A stretch of 64,000 nucleotides of DNA from Runella aurantiaca (lineage in GTDB: Bacteria > Bacteroidota > Bacteroidia > Cytophagales > Spirosomataceae): the NCBI RefSeq assembly GCF_003339505.1, contig NZ_QPIW01000024.1, positions 42,119 to 106,118 on the forward strand. Direction: 5' to 3'. The position numbers and the translations under genes are program-made. Positions 44,550-54,260 of this stretch are shown here, piece by piece; position 1 is the first letter of the stretch; every line of letters begins with the position of its first letter. Below the pieces are notes generated by a model. That model worked only from the letters and a program-made list of their open reading frames with translations. It was not told the DNA's origin and made no database searches.

Positions 44550-47465
44550 TTATGACGGTATTTCAAGGAGAATTGTAAACCCTTGGCCCGGGGCAGTATC
44601 AATGTGCAGCTTGCCGTTCAGAAGCATCACCCTGCTTTCAATGTTTGTCAGGCCGTTGCCGCGAGTAGTTTGAGTGGATAAAGAACCTCGTCCGTTGTCG
44701 TGATAATGCAATTGAAATTGGTGGTTCAGCTGCCTAAGTTCAATGGAAATTTGCGTGGCTTGGGCGTGTTTGAGGGTGTTTTGGAGCAACTCCTGCACGA
44801 TGCGGTACAGGTTTATGCGTGTGATCTCTTCCATTGATTCTGGCATGTCATCGTGTTCAAAAGCAATGTGCAATTGCTGATGACTTTGACAAATATCGGC
44901 AGTGATTTTACGGATAGCTTCCACAAGCCCCAATTGCGTCAGGGTGCGCGGGCTTAGGTTATGAATTAATTGTCGTAACTCAACGAATGAGGTATCCAGC
45001 AGCAGAGAAGCACGTTGGCTAAGTTCTTTAGACGGAAACTTAGGATTTTCGAGGGCGCTCAGGTAGAGTTTGAGGGTTGCCAGGTTTGCCCCAATGCCAT
45101 CATGAAGCTCTATGGCAAAACGCTGACGTTCTGCTTCCTGTGTTTTCATGGTTACTTCCAATTCCAACCGCTGCTTTTGGTACACCTGAAAAAGCTGGTA
45201 ACGGTATAGGCCGTACAGACCAGCCAGCAATAAGAGAATCATTAGGGCGCGAAACCATAACGTACTGGTCATAGGGGGAGGCACGACGATACGAAGCTGC
45301 CGGGGAGTATTGTTCCATATCCCGTCATTATTGGCCACTTTCAGTTCAAACGTATAGCTTCCTGGCGGAACTTGGCCAAACCGTGCGGTTGTTTGGGCTT
45401 CAGCGTTGATCCAGTGGTCATCGAGCCCCACTAGTCGGTATTGATAGGTGTTTTGACCGGAACTGAAAAAATCAATGGCGCTGTAATCAATTGAAAAGGT
45501 ATTATCCTCTGGAGATAATTGAATATCAGAGGTTTCTCCTACCTGCGCGGGCAGTTTGTAGGGCTGCTCGCGCACTTTAAAGTCGGTCAGAATCGGGATG
45601 GCTGGGCGGGTGTTGATTTTTATATCTTCGGGATAAAAATGATTAAAACCGCGCACACCCCCAAAAAAGAACTCCCCATCAGCGGTAATGTGAGCCGTGT
45701 TGGAATTAAACTCAAGGCTTTGAAGGTCATCGGAGAGGCGAAAATTGTCAACTTTTCTAGTTTTTAAATTCAGCCTCGAAATGCCTTTATTGGTACTGAA
45801 CCAGACATCGCCTTTTTTATCAACGAGCACGTCGTAGATATAGGAATCAATCAGTCCATCCTTTTTTGTCCAAATTTTCATTGACCAATCCTTTTTATGA
45901 ATCATTTTTAAGCCATTCCAGGCGGCACCCCAAATGACTTGATGCAGGGTATCCTCAAAACCGTTCCTAAAATAATACCCGAGTTTTGGGGCGGTTTCAG
46001 GTATCCAATTCGTACCCTTAAGACGACCGATGTGGAGCGTGCTGTCCATGGTAATATACAGCCGACCTTCGTGGTCTTTCAAGGGGAAGCGGGTAGGGTG
46101 GTTACCAAAAAAGGGTATTCGCTGGTATTTTTTATCTTGTTTGTTGAATACAAAAAGACCTGATTCAGTCGATACCAGCAACGCATTGGGGGGCGTCTCA
46201 ATTACTTTAAAGATGGAATTTGCCCACTTTGTTTCGGGTGTGAGGGTGTCAGGATTTGTAAAGCATTCAGTAGTGCGGGTGCGGGCAGTGTAGAGACGCA
46301 GTCCTTTTGAAGACAAAAGCCAATAATCGCCGTTTGAAGTTGGAATTAGCCTGCCTGGCATCGAAATCAAAATATCAGCAGAGGACGTTTGTAAAAATTG
46401 TTTCGAACGACGATTGTATAGGTAGTTGTTTTGCCCTGTGCCAATTCTTACGATGCTATCATTCAGAGAGAGAATGGAGCGGACGGAGGTTTCGCCATTG
46501 AAGCCAGGATGAGTGCTTGGGGTAACTTTATTGAATTTTGGCAATACAGGGCTGAGTTTATACATACCGTGTGCGCGTTGAACCCAAAGAATGCCATCTC
46601 CAAAATCGGTGGCTGCTACAGATTGAGAGGCTGGCAAAGCAACAGCCGAATTGTGAGAACCGTTGAAAACAGCTGGATTTAGCATTGTCTTATAGCGTCG
46701 GGAAGGAATATGCATAGCTAATGCTCCGCTGCTGGTCCCGACCAATAAAGTGTCTTTTTTAAGTTTAAAGGTCACCGCCGATGCAGGAGTACCTGCTTGA
46801 TTACGGGGGTGTTTACTAAAAAAATAGGATGTGCGCCCAGTGTTCAAATTAATATACATCAGTCCTTCCGTAAGATGAACCCAAATTCCTGTTTTACCGT
46901 CAAAAGTAGTATTATTGAGGAACCGATAAGTATCGTTTAAAAAAGGTACATTGGTCAAAATGACCCTTTTTTTGTGCGTTTGATAATCATAGTAAAACAA
47001 TTCACCCGTGGTGGGTGCTATACACCAAACTTTGGTGTCTTTGATGGCCATCGGCCACCCAAATACGTGCTCTGAATTTTTCCCAGTGCGTTGTTTAATA
47101 AAGGTAAAGCGCTCTGTTTTACGGTCAAATCTGACCAGCGCATCGCTTATCGAAAGCCATAAATGGGTATCGGCATCTTCCACAATTGCTCTGACGAGCC
47201 GTCCTGACACTTTATGAGTGTTGCCCAGGCCTGTAGTGGTGAAATTTCGTATTCTACTGCCATCAAAACGGCTCAAACTTTGCGCCGTACCCAACCAAAC
47301 AAAGCCTTTGGAATCTTTCATCATGGCGTAGACGGTGGATTGAGGCATCCCGATCTCGCTATCTATTTGCGTCACATAATACTTCTTTTGCGCCTCTGCT
47401 CGGTAGTGAAGCAATCCACCTGCCAACACCGCACATAACACTTTGATGTAACGCAGTAGATGCAT
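44550..47465 (-). CDS. Two-component-propeller hybrid sensor histidine kinase
   Basis: 971 aa with signal peptide (LLRYIKVLCAVLAGGLLHYRAEAQ). Residues about 25-650 are a two-lobed Reg_prop beta-propeller (MKDSKGFVWLGTAQSLSRFDG, VLVDKKGDVWFSTNKGISRLN), about 655-735 a Y_Y_Y domain (YQYRLVGLDDHWINAEAQTT), then a membrane helix (LWFRALMILLLLAGLYGLY), then HisKA_3 with His at residue 788 (AIELHDGIGANLATLK) and HATPase_c (NTLKHAQATQIS, NGRGSLSTQ). In Bacteroidota such sensors often detect glycans and control utilisation genes. No receiver domain is fused. Five bases downstream of the 47471 regulator, so it is the likely partner. Confidence 0.93.
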   Translation of the reverse strand: MHLLRYIKVLCAVLAGGLLHYRAEAQKKYYVTQIDSEIGMPQSTVYAMMKDSKGFVWLGTAQSLSRFDGSRIRNFTTTGLGNTHKVSGRLVRAIVEDADTHLWLSISDALVRFDRKTERFTFIKQRTGKNSEHVFGWPMAIKDTKVWCIAPTTGELFYYDYQTHKKRVILTNVPFLNDTYRFLNNTTFDGKTGIWVHLTEGLMYINLNTGRTSYFFSKHPRNQAGTPASAVTFKLKKDTLLVGTSSGALAMHIPSRRYKTMLNPAVFNGSHNSAVALPASQSVAATDFGDGILWVQRAHGMYKLSPVLPKFNKVTPSTHPGFNGETSVRSILSLNDSIVRIGTGQNNYLYNRRSKQFLQTSSADILISMPGRLIPTSNGDYWLLSSKGLRLYTARTRTTECFTNPDTLTPETKWANSIFKVIETPPNALLVSTESGLFVFNKQDKKYQRIPFFGNHPTRFPLKDHEGRLYITMDSTLHIGRLKGTNWIPETAPKLGYYFRNGFEDTLHQVIWGAAWNGLKMIHKKDWSMKIWTKKDGLIDSYIYDVLVDKKGDVWFSTNKGISRLNLKTRKVDNFRLSDDLQSLEFNSNTAHITADGEFFFGGVRGFNHFYPEDIKINTRPAIPILTDFKVREQPYKLPAQVGETSDIQLSPEDNTFSIDYSAIDFFSSGQNTYQYRLVGLDDHWINAEAQTTARFGQVPPGSYTFELKVANNDGIWNNTPRQLRIVVPPPMTSTLWFRALMILLLLAGLYGLYRYQLFQVYQKQRLELEVTMKTQEAERQRFAIELHDGIGANLATLKLYLSALENPKFPSKELSQRASLLLDTSFVELRQLIHNLSPRTLTQLGLVEAIRKITADICQSHQQLHIAFEHDDMPESMEEITRINLYRIVQELLQNTLKHAQATQISIELRQLNHQFQLHYHDNGRGSLSTQTTRGNGLTNIESRVMLLNGKLHIDTAPGQGFTILLEIPS

Positions 47466-47470
47466 AGTGG

Positions 47471-48109
47471 TTAGGCAAGGTTATGTTGTAGGGCAAAGGT
47501 TATCAATTCACTCAAACTGTGGACATTGAGTTTGGCGTAGATGTTTTTTCGGTGGGTTTCGACGGTATAGGGGCTGATGAAAAGTTTTTTGGCAATCTCA
47601 GCGGCACTGTGTCCCTGAATCAACCATTTGATGAGTTCGATTTCTCGGGCGGTGAGTTTTTCAATAAATGCGTTTAATTTCTCACTAGGGCGCTGCTGTA
47701 ACAAAATAGGGACGATTTCAGGGCTGAAATAAAGCTCATTTTTGCTCACTTTATCAAGTGCTCTTAATAACTCCGCTTGTCCTGCTGTTTTGAGACAGTA
47801 TCCCTGAGCGCCCGCCTCAATCATGGCTTGGACGGTTTCGCGGTCTTCGGCCATAGATACCGCTAAGATTCGTACTTGCGGATGATGTTGGCGAATGTGT
47901 CGGGCAACATCAATGCCAGACATGCCGGGCAAATGAATGTCTAATAATACCACATCGGTTGCTTTTTGCTGTAAATATTGCAGGACAGCTTCTCCATCTT
48001 CCACCGTGTCTACAGAGGCATACTCAACAGAAAAGCTAAGAATAAACTTCAAACCATCGGCAAAAAGGCGATGGTCGTCGGCGATGAGAATCTGAATAGA
48101 TTTGTGCAT
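47471..48109 (-). CDS. NarL/FixJ-type response regulator (partner of propeller kinase)
   Basis: 212 aa. Receiver domain with DD at 11-12, phospho-acceptor D57 (VVLLDIHLPGMSG) and a conserved Lys (CLKTAGQAELLRAL). C-terminal LuxR HTH about 145-210 (LTAREIELIKWLIQGHSAAEIAKKL, YTVETHRKNIYAKLNV). First gene of a two-gene operon with the kinase, 5 bases apart. Upstream non-coding region 48110-48278 contains an imperfect palindrome TTCCCTTTTTAGGGAA that could be its own operator. Confidence 0.93.
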   Translation of the reverse strand: MHKSIQILIADDHRLFADGLKFILSFSVEYASVDTVEDGEAVLQYLQQKATDVVLLDIHLPGMSGIDVARHIRQHHPQVRILAVSMAEDRETVQAMIEAGAQGYCLKTAGQAELLRALDKVSKNELYFSPEIVPILLQQRPSEKLNAFIEKLTAREIELIKWLIQGHSAAEIAKKLFISPYTVETHRKNIYAKLNVHSLSELITFALQHNLA

Positions 48110-48278
48110 ACAGTCGTTTTATATCGTCATCATTTACTCATGTATGCAATCTTAGCATTTATGCTGATAAAATGTATGTCTTTTACGTTTTTAATTTTCC
48201 CTTTTTAGGGAATGGATTTAATAACAGGGAGCCTTATAAATAGGTTTATAACACAAGAGCCGAAAATAAAATTATGCG

Positions 48279-49307
48279 TTAATTCACTTTCGGAATCGAC
48301 ATTTCTACTTCAGGCGACAACGGACTCCCAAAAACAGGCACGCCGTCGGCGGTAAATGTGAAGGGCTGCATACGCGGTGCTCTTTGCTTGCCGCAGCCTT
48401 GGCCTGCTTCCGAATTGGCGTGGTAAAGAATCCAATTTTGACTTCCATCGGGCGATTTGAAAAAGCTATTGTGCCCGGCCGCATGAGTGCCCTGTACGTT
48501 ATTTGCCCAAAATACTGGGGTCGGATGCTTCTTCCAAGTTTGAGGATTCATTAAATCGGCAGTGGGTGAGGCATGAATCATACCCAAGGCGTAATAGTCT
48601 GTCCAGCAGCCACTCGCCGAGAAGATGATGTTGATCCTGCCGTTAGGGCTTTTCAAAAACTGGGGACCTTCGTTGACCAATACGACGGGCTTATCGTCAG
48701 GCCCGGGGCGAGTGAGCAGGCCGTGGTGTTCCCATGCAAACTGTGGGTCAGAGATGCGGATACGCTTACCGACGCAGGTCCACGGATTGCTCATTTTGCA
48801 CAGATAAATATCCTGACGACCGTTTTCATCACCTTCCCAACCCGACCATGTAAGATACATTTGGCCATTGTGGTCAAAAACCGAACCGTCAATGGCCCAT
48901 TTGTCTTGGGGTGTTTTGAGTTGTCCTTTCATCATCCAAGTGCCTTGGGTGGGGTCAGGGGAGGAATTTTCTAATACATACAGGCGATGATTGCGGTTGC
49001 GACCGTCGTCGGCGGCAAAATAGATGTACCATTTATTTTGTAAGAAATGTAGTTCGGGTGCCCAGATTTCTTTTGAATAGGGGCCCGTGGCGGGTGGAGT
49101 CCAGATAACTGTTTTTTGAGCCGTGGCGAGTTGCGACAAATCTTTGGTTTTCCAAATGGTCAAATCTTTACCAGTGGTATGCATGTAAAAATAAAAACCG
49201 TCTTTGTAAATCGACCACGGGTCAGCTCCCGCGGGGAGCAGCGGGTTTTTGAAGGTTTGAGCTTGCGCAAAAGCATGGACCAACAAAAAGAAAATGACTT
49301 TTTTCAT
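48279..49307 (-). CDS. Glycoside hydrolase family 43 protein, exported
   Basis: 342 aa with signal peptide (MKKVIFFLLVHAFAQAQ). GH43 five-bladed propeller: first catalytic-site Asp29 (LLPAGADPWSIY), Asp140 (KWAIDGSVF), and catalytic acid Glu213 (LVNEGPQFLKS). These three are the family's general base, pKa-modulating residue and acid. Close to arabinofuranosidase-type members (WAPELHFLQNKWYIYFAAD). Exported, likely periplasmic. Adjacent to a two-component-propeller kinase, which in Bacteroidota often controls such enzymes. Precise substrate not determined. Confidence 0.88.
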   Translation of the reverse strand: MKKVIFFLLVHAFAQAQTFKNPLLPAGADPWSIYKDGFYFYMHTTGKDLTIWKTKDLSQLATAQKTVIWTPPATGPYSKEIWAPELHFLQNKWYIYFAADDGRNRNHRLYVLENSSPDPTQGTWMMKGQLKTPQDKWAIDGSVFDHNGQMYLTWSGWEGDENGRQDIYLCKMSNPWTCVGKRIRISDPQFAWEHHGLLTRPGPDDKPVVLVNEGPQFLKSPNGRINIIFSASGCWTDYYALGMIHASPTADLMNPQTWKKHPTPVFWANNVQGTHAAGHNSFFKSPDGSQNWILYHANSEAGQGCGKQRAPRMQPFTFTADGVPVFGSPLSPEVEMSIPKVN

Positions 49308-49342
49308 CAGTAAATGTTAGAATCAGTAGTACTTGTTTTTAA

Positions 49343-49389
49343 AATGTAAAACTGCAAAAATGATATTGATACTTTTGCGGTTTTACATT
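49343..49389. repeat. Palindromic repeat copy 2
   Basis: AATGTAAAACTGCAAAA (49343-49359) pairs with TTTTGCGGTTTTACATT (49373-49389) with one mismatch; loop 13. Similar to 14603-14653, including the TTTCTCGGTTTTTCAGTT-like sequence after the right arm. Between two co-directional genes. Confidence 0.65.
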
Positions 49390-49420
49390 GCTCATTTCTC
49401 GGTTTTTCAGTTCAAAACAG

Positions 49421-50728
49421 CTACACCTTCGGATATTCCCAACCCTTCCGATACGCTCTTTCCAGAAGTTTGTTGGCTTCGGGGTCGTTTTTGATGATTC
49501 CTTTTTCTCCGTCCCATTCTACACTTCGGCCCGCTTTCATGGAAAGCATACCCAATAATGCCATATTGCTGGAGCGATGCCCGATTTCGATGTCACAAAC
49601 GGGAGTTCTTTTTTTCTCAATGGAGTCCAGAAAATCAGCCCAAAGGTTGGCAATGTTTTGCTGGTCGGGCAGGTCTAGTTTGGCATCTTCGTGGATAACG
49701 GGTTTTTTGGAGTCGGTTGGGTAAAATGTCCAACCATCAAGCCAACCCATGTGAAAAGTACCCTCTGTTCCGTAGAAATAGCAACCAACGGCCTGCTGGG
49801 GGTGGGTTTTTTCGGCGTTATTTCCCGCAAATTGGCGGTGTTCCCAGGTTGCGGTGAAGTTTTCAAATTCATACACGGCGACTTGATGATCGGGCGCGTC
49901 GGTATTGTCGGTTTTGATGGCACGTCCCCCCGTGGAGAATACTTTTCGGGGGTATTTTTCTTCCATTATCCAAAGCAGTTGGTCGAGCCAGTGAATGCCC
50001 CAATCGCCCAATGTCCCGTTGGCATAGTCGAGGTATTGACGAAAACCGCGCGGGTGAATTTTGGTATTAAAAGGACGTAGCGGAGCGGGGCCGCACCACA
50101 TATCCCAATCTATTCCTTGAGGGGTTTCGCTATCGGGGGTTACTTGTCCGGGGCCGCCGCCGTAATGCACAAAAGTGCGCACCATTCCGATTTTCCCCGC
50201 TTTGCCCGAACGGATAAAATCCCGACCCGAGATGTTATGCGGGGATACGCGGCGGTGGGTTCCTACTTGTACCACTTTGCCGGTTTTGCGAGCCGCAGCT
50301 ACCATGGCTTTCCCTTCGTTGATGGTGTGACTGATGGGTTTTTCGACGTACACGTGTGCGCCAGCTTGCACGGCTGCGATGCAAATCAGCGGGTGCCAGT
50401 GGTCGGGGGTAGCAACAATCACAATCTCAGGTTTTTCGGTCGCTAGTAGTTCCCGAAAATCGCGGTATTGTTTGGGTTTATCACCGTTTAGTTTTTCTAC
50501 TTCCGCCACCGCTTTGCCGATTTGATTTTGGTCGACGTCGCACATCGCCACTACTTTCGATTGCCCTGCGGCTATGGCGGCCCGTAGGATATTCATACCC
50601 CACCAACCGGTACCGATGAGTGCAGTACGGTACTTGGTGGCGCGTGGCGCGGCGATTCCGTAGGGAGAAAATAAGGTAACCGCCGCCCCCGCAGCAGTAT
50701 TTTGAATGAAAGTACGACGATTGATCAT
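49421..50728 (-). CDS. Tat-exported Gfo/Idh/MocA oxidoreductase
   Basis: 435 aa. Twin-arginine signal (MINRRTFIQNTAAGAAVTLF). Rossmann NAD(P) fold with GTGWWG at about 39-44, and EKPISHTINEG (the family's catalytic EKP). C-terminal domain with WDMWCGPAP and HWLDQLLW, typical of the planctomycete/bacteroidete secreted branch. Probably acts on sugars in the periplasm with a tightly held cofactor (some members do). Next to a GH43. Not enough to name a substrate. Confidence 0.9.
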   Translation of the reverse strand: MINRRTFIQNTAAGAAVTLFSPYGIAAPRATKYRTALIGTGWWGMNILRAAIAAGQSKVVAMCDVDQNQIGKAVAEVEKLNGDKPKQYRDFRELLATEKPEIVIVATPDHWHPLICIAAVQAGAHVYVEKPISHTINEGKAMVAAARKTGKVVQVGTHRRVSPHNISGRDFIRSGKAGKIGMVRTFVHYGGGPGQVTPDSETPQGIDWDMWCGPAPLRPFNTKIHPRGFRQYLDYANGTLGDWGIHWLDQLLWIMEEKYPRKVFSTGGRAIKTDNTDAPDHQVAVYEFENFTATWEHRQFAGNNAEKTHPQQAVGCYFYGTEGTFHMGWLDGWTFYPTDSKKPVIHEDAKLDLPDQQNIANLWADFLDSIEKKRTPVCDIEIGHRSSNMALLGMLSMKAGRSVEWDGEKGIIKNDPEANKLLERAYRKGWEYPKV

Positions 50729-50900
50729 GGTGTATGCTGGTAAGGATTTTATTTAATAACTCAAAAAGAGTGTTTAAACACAAACCTCCCCAACAATACG
50801 GGCAAAAATATTTGTTGGCTTTCCTTGTCGAAATTTAATGCAGCAGACAACACCACAGAGGCGTACTACTTCGATAGAAGTAAAATCCCGATTTAGCCAT

Positions 50901-52271
50901 TTACTGTTCGTAATAATATCCGAAAATAATATCCATTTCGTCTTCGCTGGTAAGACCGAATTTGACGGTTTTTGTGGTGGTGTTATTGAAGGTCACTTCC
51001 GACATCAGGCCCTCTCCTTTGTTAAATTCGAGTGGTTGCACAAACGTTTTGATAAGTGGGTGTTCCCAGTCGGTACTTTCGTAGACAATTTCTCCATTGC
51101 GGGGACCGCCCACTATTTTAATGACGTATTTTTCGCCTAATTTGTGCGTATGAGAAGTCAGCATCAGCACTTTGGTAGGTTTGGAAAAGATAAAGCTCTT
51201 GGTCGCTACCGTGCGCTGTCCAGCGGGAAGGCTAAAGCTTTCGTGGCCTAAATTGAGCGAATTAGCCACAATTTTCACTTTCTCCTTCTCTAGTTTGTAG
51301 AGATTTACGTAGACTTCACCGGGGATTTTGTCCGCTGTTTTATTGACGTAATGTGAGTTAAAGTCAAACGAATAATTGGCGGGAATACGAAGCGCTACAC
51401 CTTCGGGAAATTGATAATCGTGCTCTTGTGTTTGCGTTCCTGCCCAGAAAACGTGGTTTTGCATACTCAAAAAAGTAAGCAGATTGTTGGTGCCATCGGA
51501 ATTGCGGAGGTCACGAACTTGCCCCTCCGTGGGTAAGTTCGTGAAGTTTTTGAAGTTGTATAAAATAAAATGATGGCTGCCAGGACGCATACGCGTCTGA
51601 ACGCGATTGATATAAAGCTCAGACGCATTGCCGACGGGCTTACGCACAAAAATCTCACGCTCGTACGTATTGGCAACCTCAAACGGCTCCAAATGTAATT
51701 GTAGGCCTTCGCTTGGCTTTGGCGGAGCAAGCGCCGTAAATGTACTTCCGAAGCTAGAGCCGCACAGCGGCACCGAATTGGTAATCAACGAGGCGTCGAC
51801 TGAGCCGCCCGAACGCGCCGCTCCTGACTCAATCCATTTACGGATAAATTCTATTTCGCCAACCGAAAGCCCGTTGGCTCCCAGCGGCATGGGATTGCCG
51901 TACTGTTTTCCTGCCAAAAGCGACGCGGCGCTGCAGTTGATTTTGGTGTAAAGAAAGCTCTTGGATACGTTGCCGGGCATTACCAAGCGCATAGAATCGG
52001 CGTTGGCAGCGGGGTTTTTGGCAAATTTATTGACCAGATTGGTATAAGAAACATCGGCGGTTAACACTAATCCGTGTTGACGAAAGGAGGCGTCTTGCTC
52101 CGAAGCGTGGCAGCCTGATGTGGCACATGACTTATCGAAAATCTGCGTCTGAATGAGTTTAAAGGAGCCTTCTTCAAGCACATCGGTCTCTTTGGTTTGG
52201 CAGGAGCCTACCCATAACGCCGTTGTGACGGCAGTCAATAATGTGGCGTAGTAAGTGTTGAAGGTCTTCAT
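50901..52271 (-). CDS. Lipoprotein with c-type heme domain and PHM-like copper monooxygenase domain
   Basis: 456 aa. Lipobox ends at C24 (ALWVGSC). Residues about 35-155 form a cytochrome-like domain with the heme motif CATSGCH (C49, C54, H55; CX4CH spacing) and a likely Met ligand in GNPMPLG (M128). Residues about 185-456 match the fold of peptidylglycine alpha-hydroxylating monooxygenase: H233-H234 (MRPGSHHF), H307 (FNSHYVN), H374-x-H376 (TSHTHKLG) and M446 (SEDEM), the full set of CuH and CuM ligands. Function predicted: oxygen-dependent C-H hydroxylation of an unknown substrate, with electrons possibly via the fused heme. Near an MbnP/MbnH-like pair. Copper ligand assignment is by motif, not by structure. 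Confidence 0.8.
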   Translation of the reverse strand: MKTFNTYYATLLTAVTTALWVGSCQTKETDVLEEGSFKLIQTQIFDKSCATSGCHASEQDASFRQHGLVLTADVSYTNLVNKFAKNPAANADSMRLVMPGNVSKSFLYTKINCSAASLLAGKQYGNPMPLGANGLSVGEIEFIRKWIESGAARSGGSVDASLITNSVPLCGSSFGSTFTALAPPKPSEGLQLHLEPFEVANTYEREIFVRKPVGNASELYINRVQTRMRPGSHHFILYNFKNFTNLPTEGQVRDLRNSDGTNNLLTFLSMQNHVFWAGTQTQEHDYQFPEGVALRIPANYSFDFNSHYVNKTADKIPGEVYVNLYKLEKEKVKIVANSLNLGHESFSLPAGQRTVATKSFIFSKPTKVLMLTSHTHKLGEKYVIKIVGGPRNGEIVYESTDWEHPLIKTFVQPLEFNKGEGLMSEVTFNNTTTKTVKFGLTSEDEMDIIFGYYYEQ

Positions 52272-52359
52272 TCAGATGCAGGGCTATTTTACCGGTCGAA
52301 GATACGTTATTTTTACTTTCCAGAAGGCTGCTAATGAGACAATTCTTCGGCGTAATGGT

Positions 52360-52557
52360 TTAATTTGACGCTTCAATCAATTCAGTAAGGCACGCTGGAC
52401 ACAGACAACTATCAAAATTCGCTTTTATAAAATTGGCTACCTGAGGAGGAATCTTAAACTGAAAACATACGCAACCCGCCGCCGAAGTGGGCGTACATTC
52501 AAACGACCGATGACAGCGGGGACAGGAATGAAGAGACTGCGTTGAAAGATTATCCAA
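52360..52557 (-). CDS. Small cysteine-rich CWC-type protein
   Basis: 65 aa with seven cysteines: SCPRCHRSFEC, GCVCFQF, CLCPACL. This matches cysteine-rich CWC-family proteins, which probably bind a metal or a small iron-sulfur cofactor. Overlaps the 3' end of the PAS gene by 8 bases, so it is likely co-translated. Partner and role unknown. Confidence 0.75.
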   Translation of the reverse strand: MDNLSTQSLHSCPRCHRSFECTPTSAAGCVCFQFKIPPQVANFIKANFDSCLCPACLTELIEASN

Positions 52558-53074
52558 CTTGTTTTACTTCTTTTTCGATGGCCAAATAATTGACTAATTC
52601 GCCTTTACGATTCATGACTGGCAAGGCCTCAATCCAACATAAATACTCTTCGCCGTTTTTGCGATAGTTCACCACCTCGGTCTGGGTTTTGTTACCAGCC
52701 GTGAGTTGTTCTCTTAAAAACGCAAGTTGCTGTGGATTGGTATTTGCACCCTGCAAAAAACTCGGTTTTTGCCCAATGGCTTCGTGCTTGGCGTATCCGG
52801 TCATTTGCTGAAACGATGAGCTTACCCATTGAATAGTCTGACGCGTATCGGTGACAACAATCGTATATTCATTTTGCAACAACTCGTCAAAATTGAGGTC
52901 CAATGACCATTGCTGCGTTGCCATGAGGGTTTTCAGCGTAGAAACATCGTGTTGGGTATTGGTTGACGTTGCCCGGTACAGCTGAACAATGTCCCAGCAA
53001 AAAAGCGGAGAATCACCCTCCGATTTGGCGTAAGACTTTCGTATCATGTTGGCAAAAGCAGACGTAGAATACAT
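52550..53074 (-). CDS. PAS-domain protein, LOV-like but lacking the photoactive cysteine
   Basis: 174 aa. The PAS domain spans about 65-170: FTIV..VSSSFQQMTGYAKHEAIGQKPSFLQGANTNP. In LOV photoreceptors the matching segment is GxNCRFLQ with the flavin-adduct cysteine; here the position is proline (GQKPSFLQ), so photoadduct formation should not occur, though flavin or another ligand might still bind. The first 60 residues are not recognised. No output domain, so it could work as a partner or an adaptor. Overlaps the CWC gene. Confidence 0.75.
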   Translation of the reverse strand: MYSTSAFANMIRKSYAKSEGDSPLFCWDIVQLYRATSTNTQHDVSTLKTLMATQQWSLDLNFDELLQNEYTIVVTDTRQTIQWVSSSFQQMTGYAKHEAIGQKPSFLQGANTNPQQLAFLREQLTAGNKTQTEVVNYRKNGEEYLCWIEALPVMNRKGELVNYLAIEKEVKQVG

Positions 53075-53165
53075 TTTTACTAACTGTTTAATTCAAAAAA
53101 TAGAACGCGAAAACAACTGTTTTTCTGGAATAAGTGAGCAATTGAAGCGCTTAATAAGTTGGGGA

Positions 53166-54248
53166 TTAGAAAGAATGTCCGAAGCCGGGGTCTGAAAAAC
53201 GAGTATCCTGAACAAACTGTTCGTCGGATAGTGTTTTCAGAAAGGCAATGACTTTTTGTTTCTCCTCTTCCGTAAGTGCTATGCCCAATTTTCCATCCTG
53301 TTGAAGTAAACCATCGAGGTTGGGTGTTTGTTTTACATTTTTTGAATAATGATCCAACACTTGCTCCAGTGACGTAAATCGGCCATCATGCATGTAGGGT
53401 GCTGTGTAGCCTATATTTCGCAGGCTGGGCACTTTGAACTTATAGCGGTCGTCGGAGTTTTGGGTAATATTAAAACGCCCTTGGTCGGGGTTTCGGTCGG
53501 TTCTCAACCCGTTGTTGCGGTAACTTTGGTCCGTAAATAGTTCTCCCGAATGGCAACTGCTACATTTCTGTTTGAAAATCGTAAGTCCTTCTTTTTCAGT
53601 GGCTGTGAGTGCGTTGGTGGTGCCGCGTAAGTAGATATCATAGCGAGAGTTGTTGGAAACCATAAGCAACATAAACTGCGAGAGGGCTTTGCTAAATCGT
53701 TCGGTGGTGATGTCGGGGCTACCAAAGGCTTTTTTGAAAAGTTCGGGGTAATTGGGGGTTTTGCTGTCGCGCAGTTTTTGCAGGACGTTGGGCAATTTTT
53801 CGTCCATTTCAACGGGATTTTCGATGGGCGCGATTGGAAATAAATCTAAATGTGGCACACCGCCGTCCCAAAAAAACGCTTTGGTCCAAGCTAAATTCTG
53901 AATGGCAGGCGCATTGCGGGCCCCGATTCGGTCGTCGATGCCGTGGCTGAGGTCGTGCCCGTGGTGGGTAAAAGCGGCCGCTTGTTGGTGGCAGGTGCCG
54001 CAGGCAATGGTGCCATTGCGCGACAAAATGCCGTCGTAGAACAATGATTTTCCCAGTTGAAACCCATCGAATGTCACTGGATTGGAGGATAAATCGTACA
54101 CTTTGTTGGGAAAATAACTCGGCTGAGGAACCTCGATTTTATCCGTGGAGGGGTCAGGGGCGGTTGGGGTAGGAGGTTCGTTGGTACGATTACACGCGGC
54201 CCATCCCCAGAGGCCCAACGATAACCCGATGATGAATGTTTTTTTCAT
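53166..54248 (-). CDS. Di-heme cytochrome c peroxidase / MauG family protein (MbnH-like)
   Basis: 360 aa. Lipobox with C19 (WGWAAC). Two heme motifs CGTCH (C83, C86, H87) and CSSCH (C229, C232, H233). Family blocks LGKSLFYDGILSRNGTIACGTCH-region and VPSLRNIGYTAPYMHDGRF are present. Follows an MbnP-like gene by 12 bases on the same strand, which is the arrangement of mbnP-mbnH pairs, in which MbnH oxidises a tryptophan of MbnP to kynurenine. Could also be a general hydrogen peroxide reductase; the pairing makes the MbnH reading more likely. Confidence 0.88.
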   Translation of the reverse strand: MKKTFIIGLSLGLWGWAACNRTNEPPTPTAPDPSTDKIEVPQPSYFPNKVYDLSSNPVTFDGFQLGKSLFYDGILSRNGTIACGTCHQQAAAFTHHGHDLSHGIDDRIGARNAPAIQNLAWTKAFFWDGGVPHLDLFPIAPIENPVEMDEKLPNVLQKLRDSKTPNYPELFKKAFGSPDITTERFSKALSQFMLLMVSNNSRYDIYLRGTTNALTATEKEGLTIFKQKCSSCHSGELFTDQSYRNNGLRTDRNPDQGRFNITQNSDDRYKFKVPSLRNIGYTAPYMHDGRFTSLEQVLDHYSKNVKQTPNLDGLLQQDGKLGIALTEEEKQKVIAFLKTLSDEQFVQDTRFSDPGFGHSF

Positions 54249-54260
54249 TAATAACTTCCT

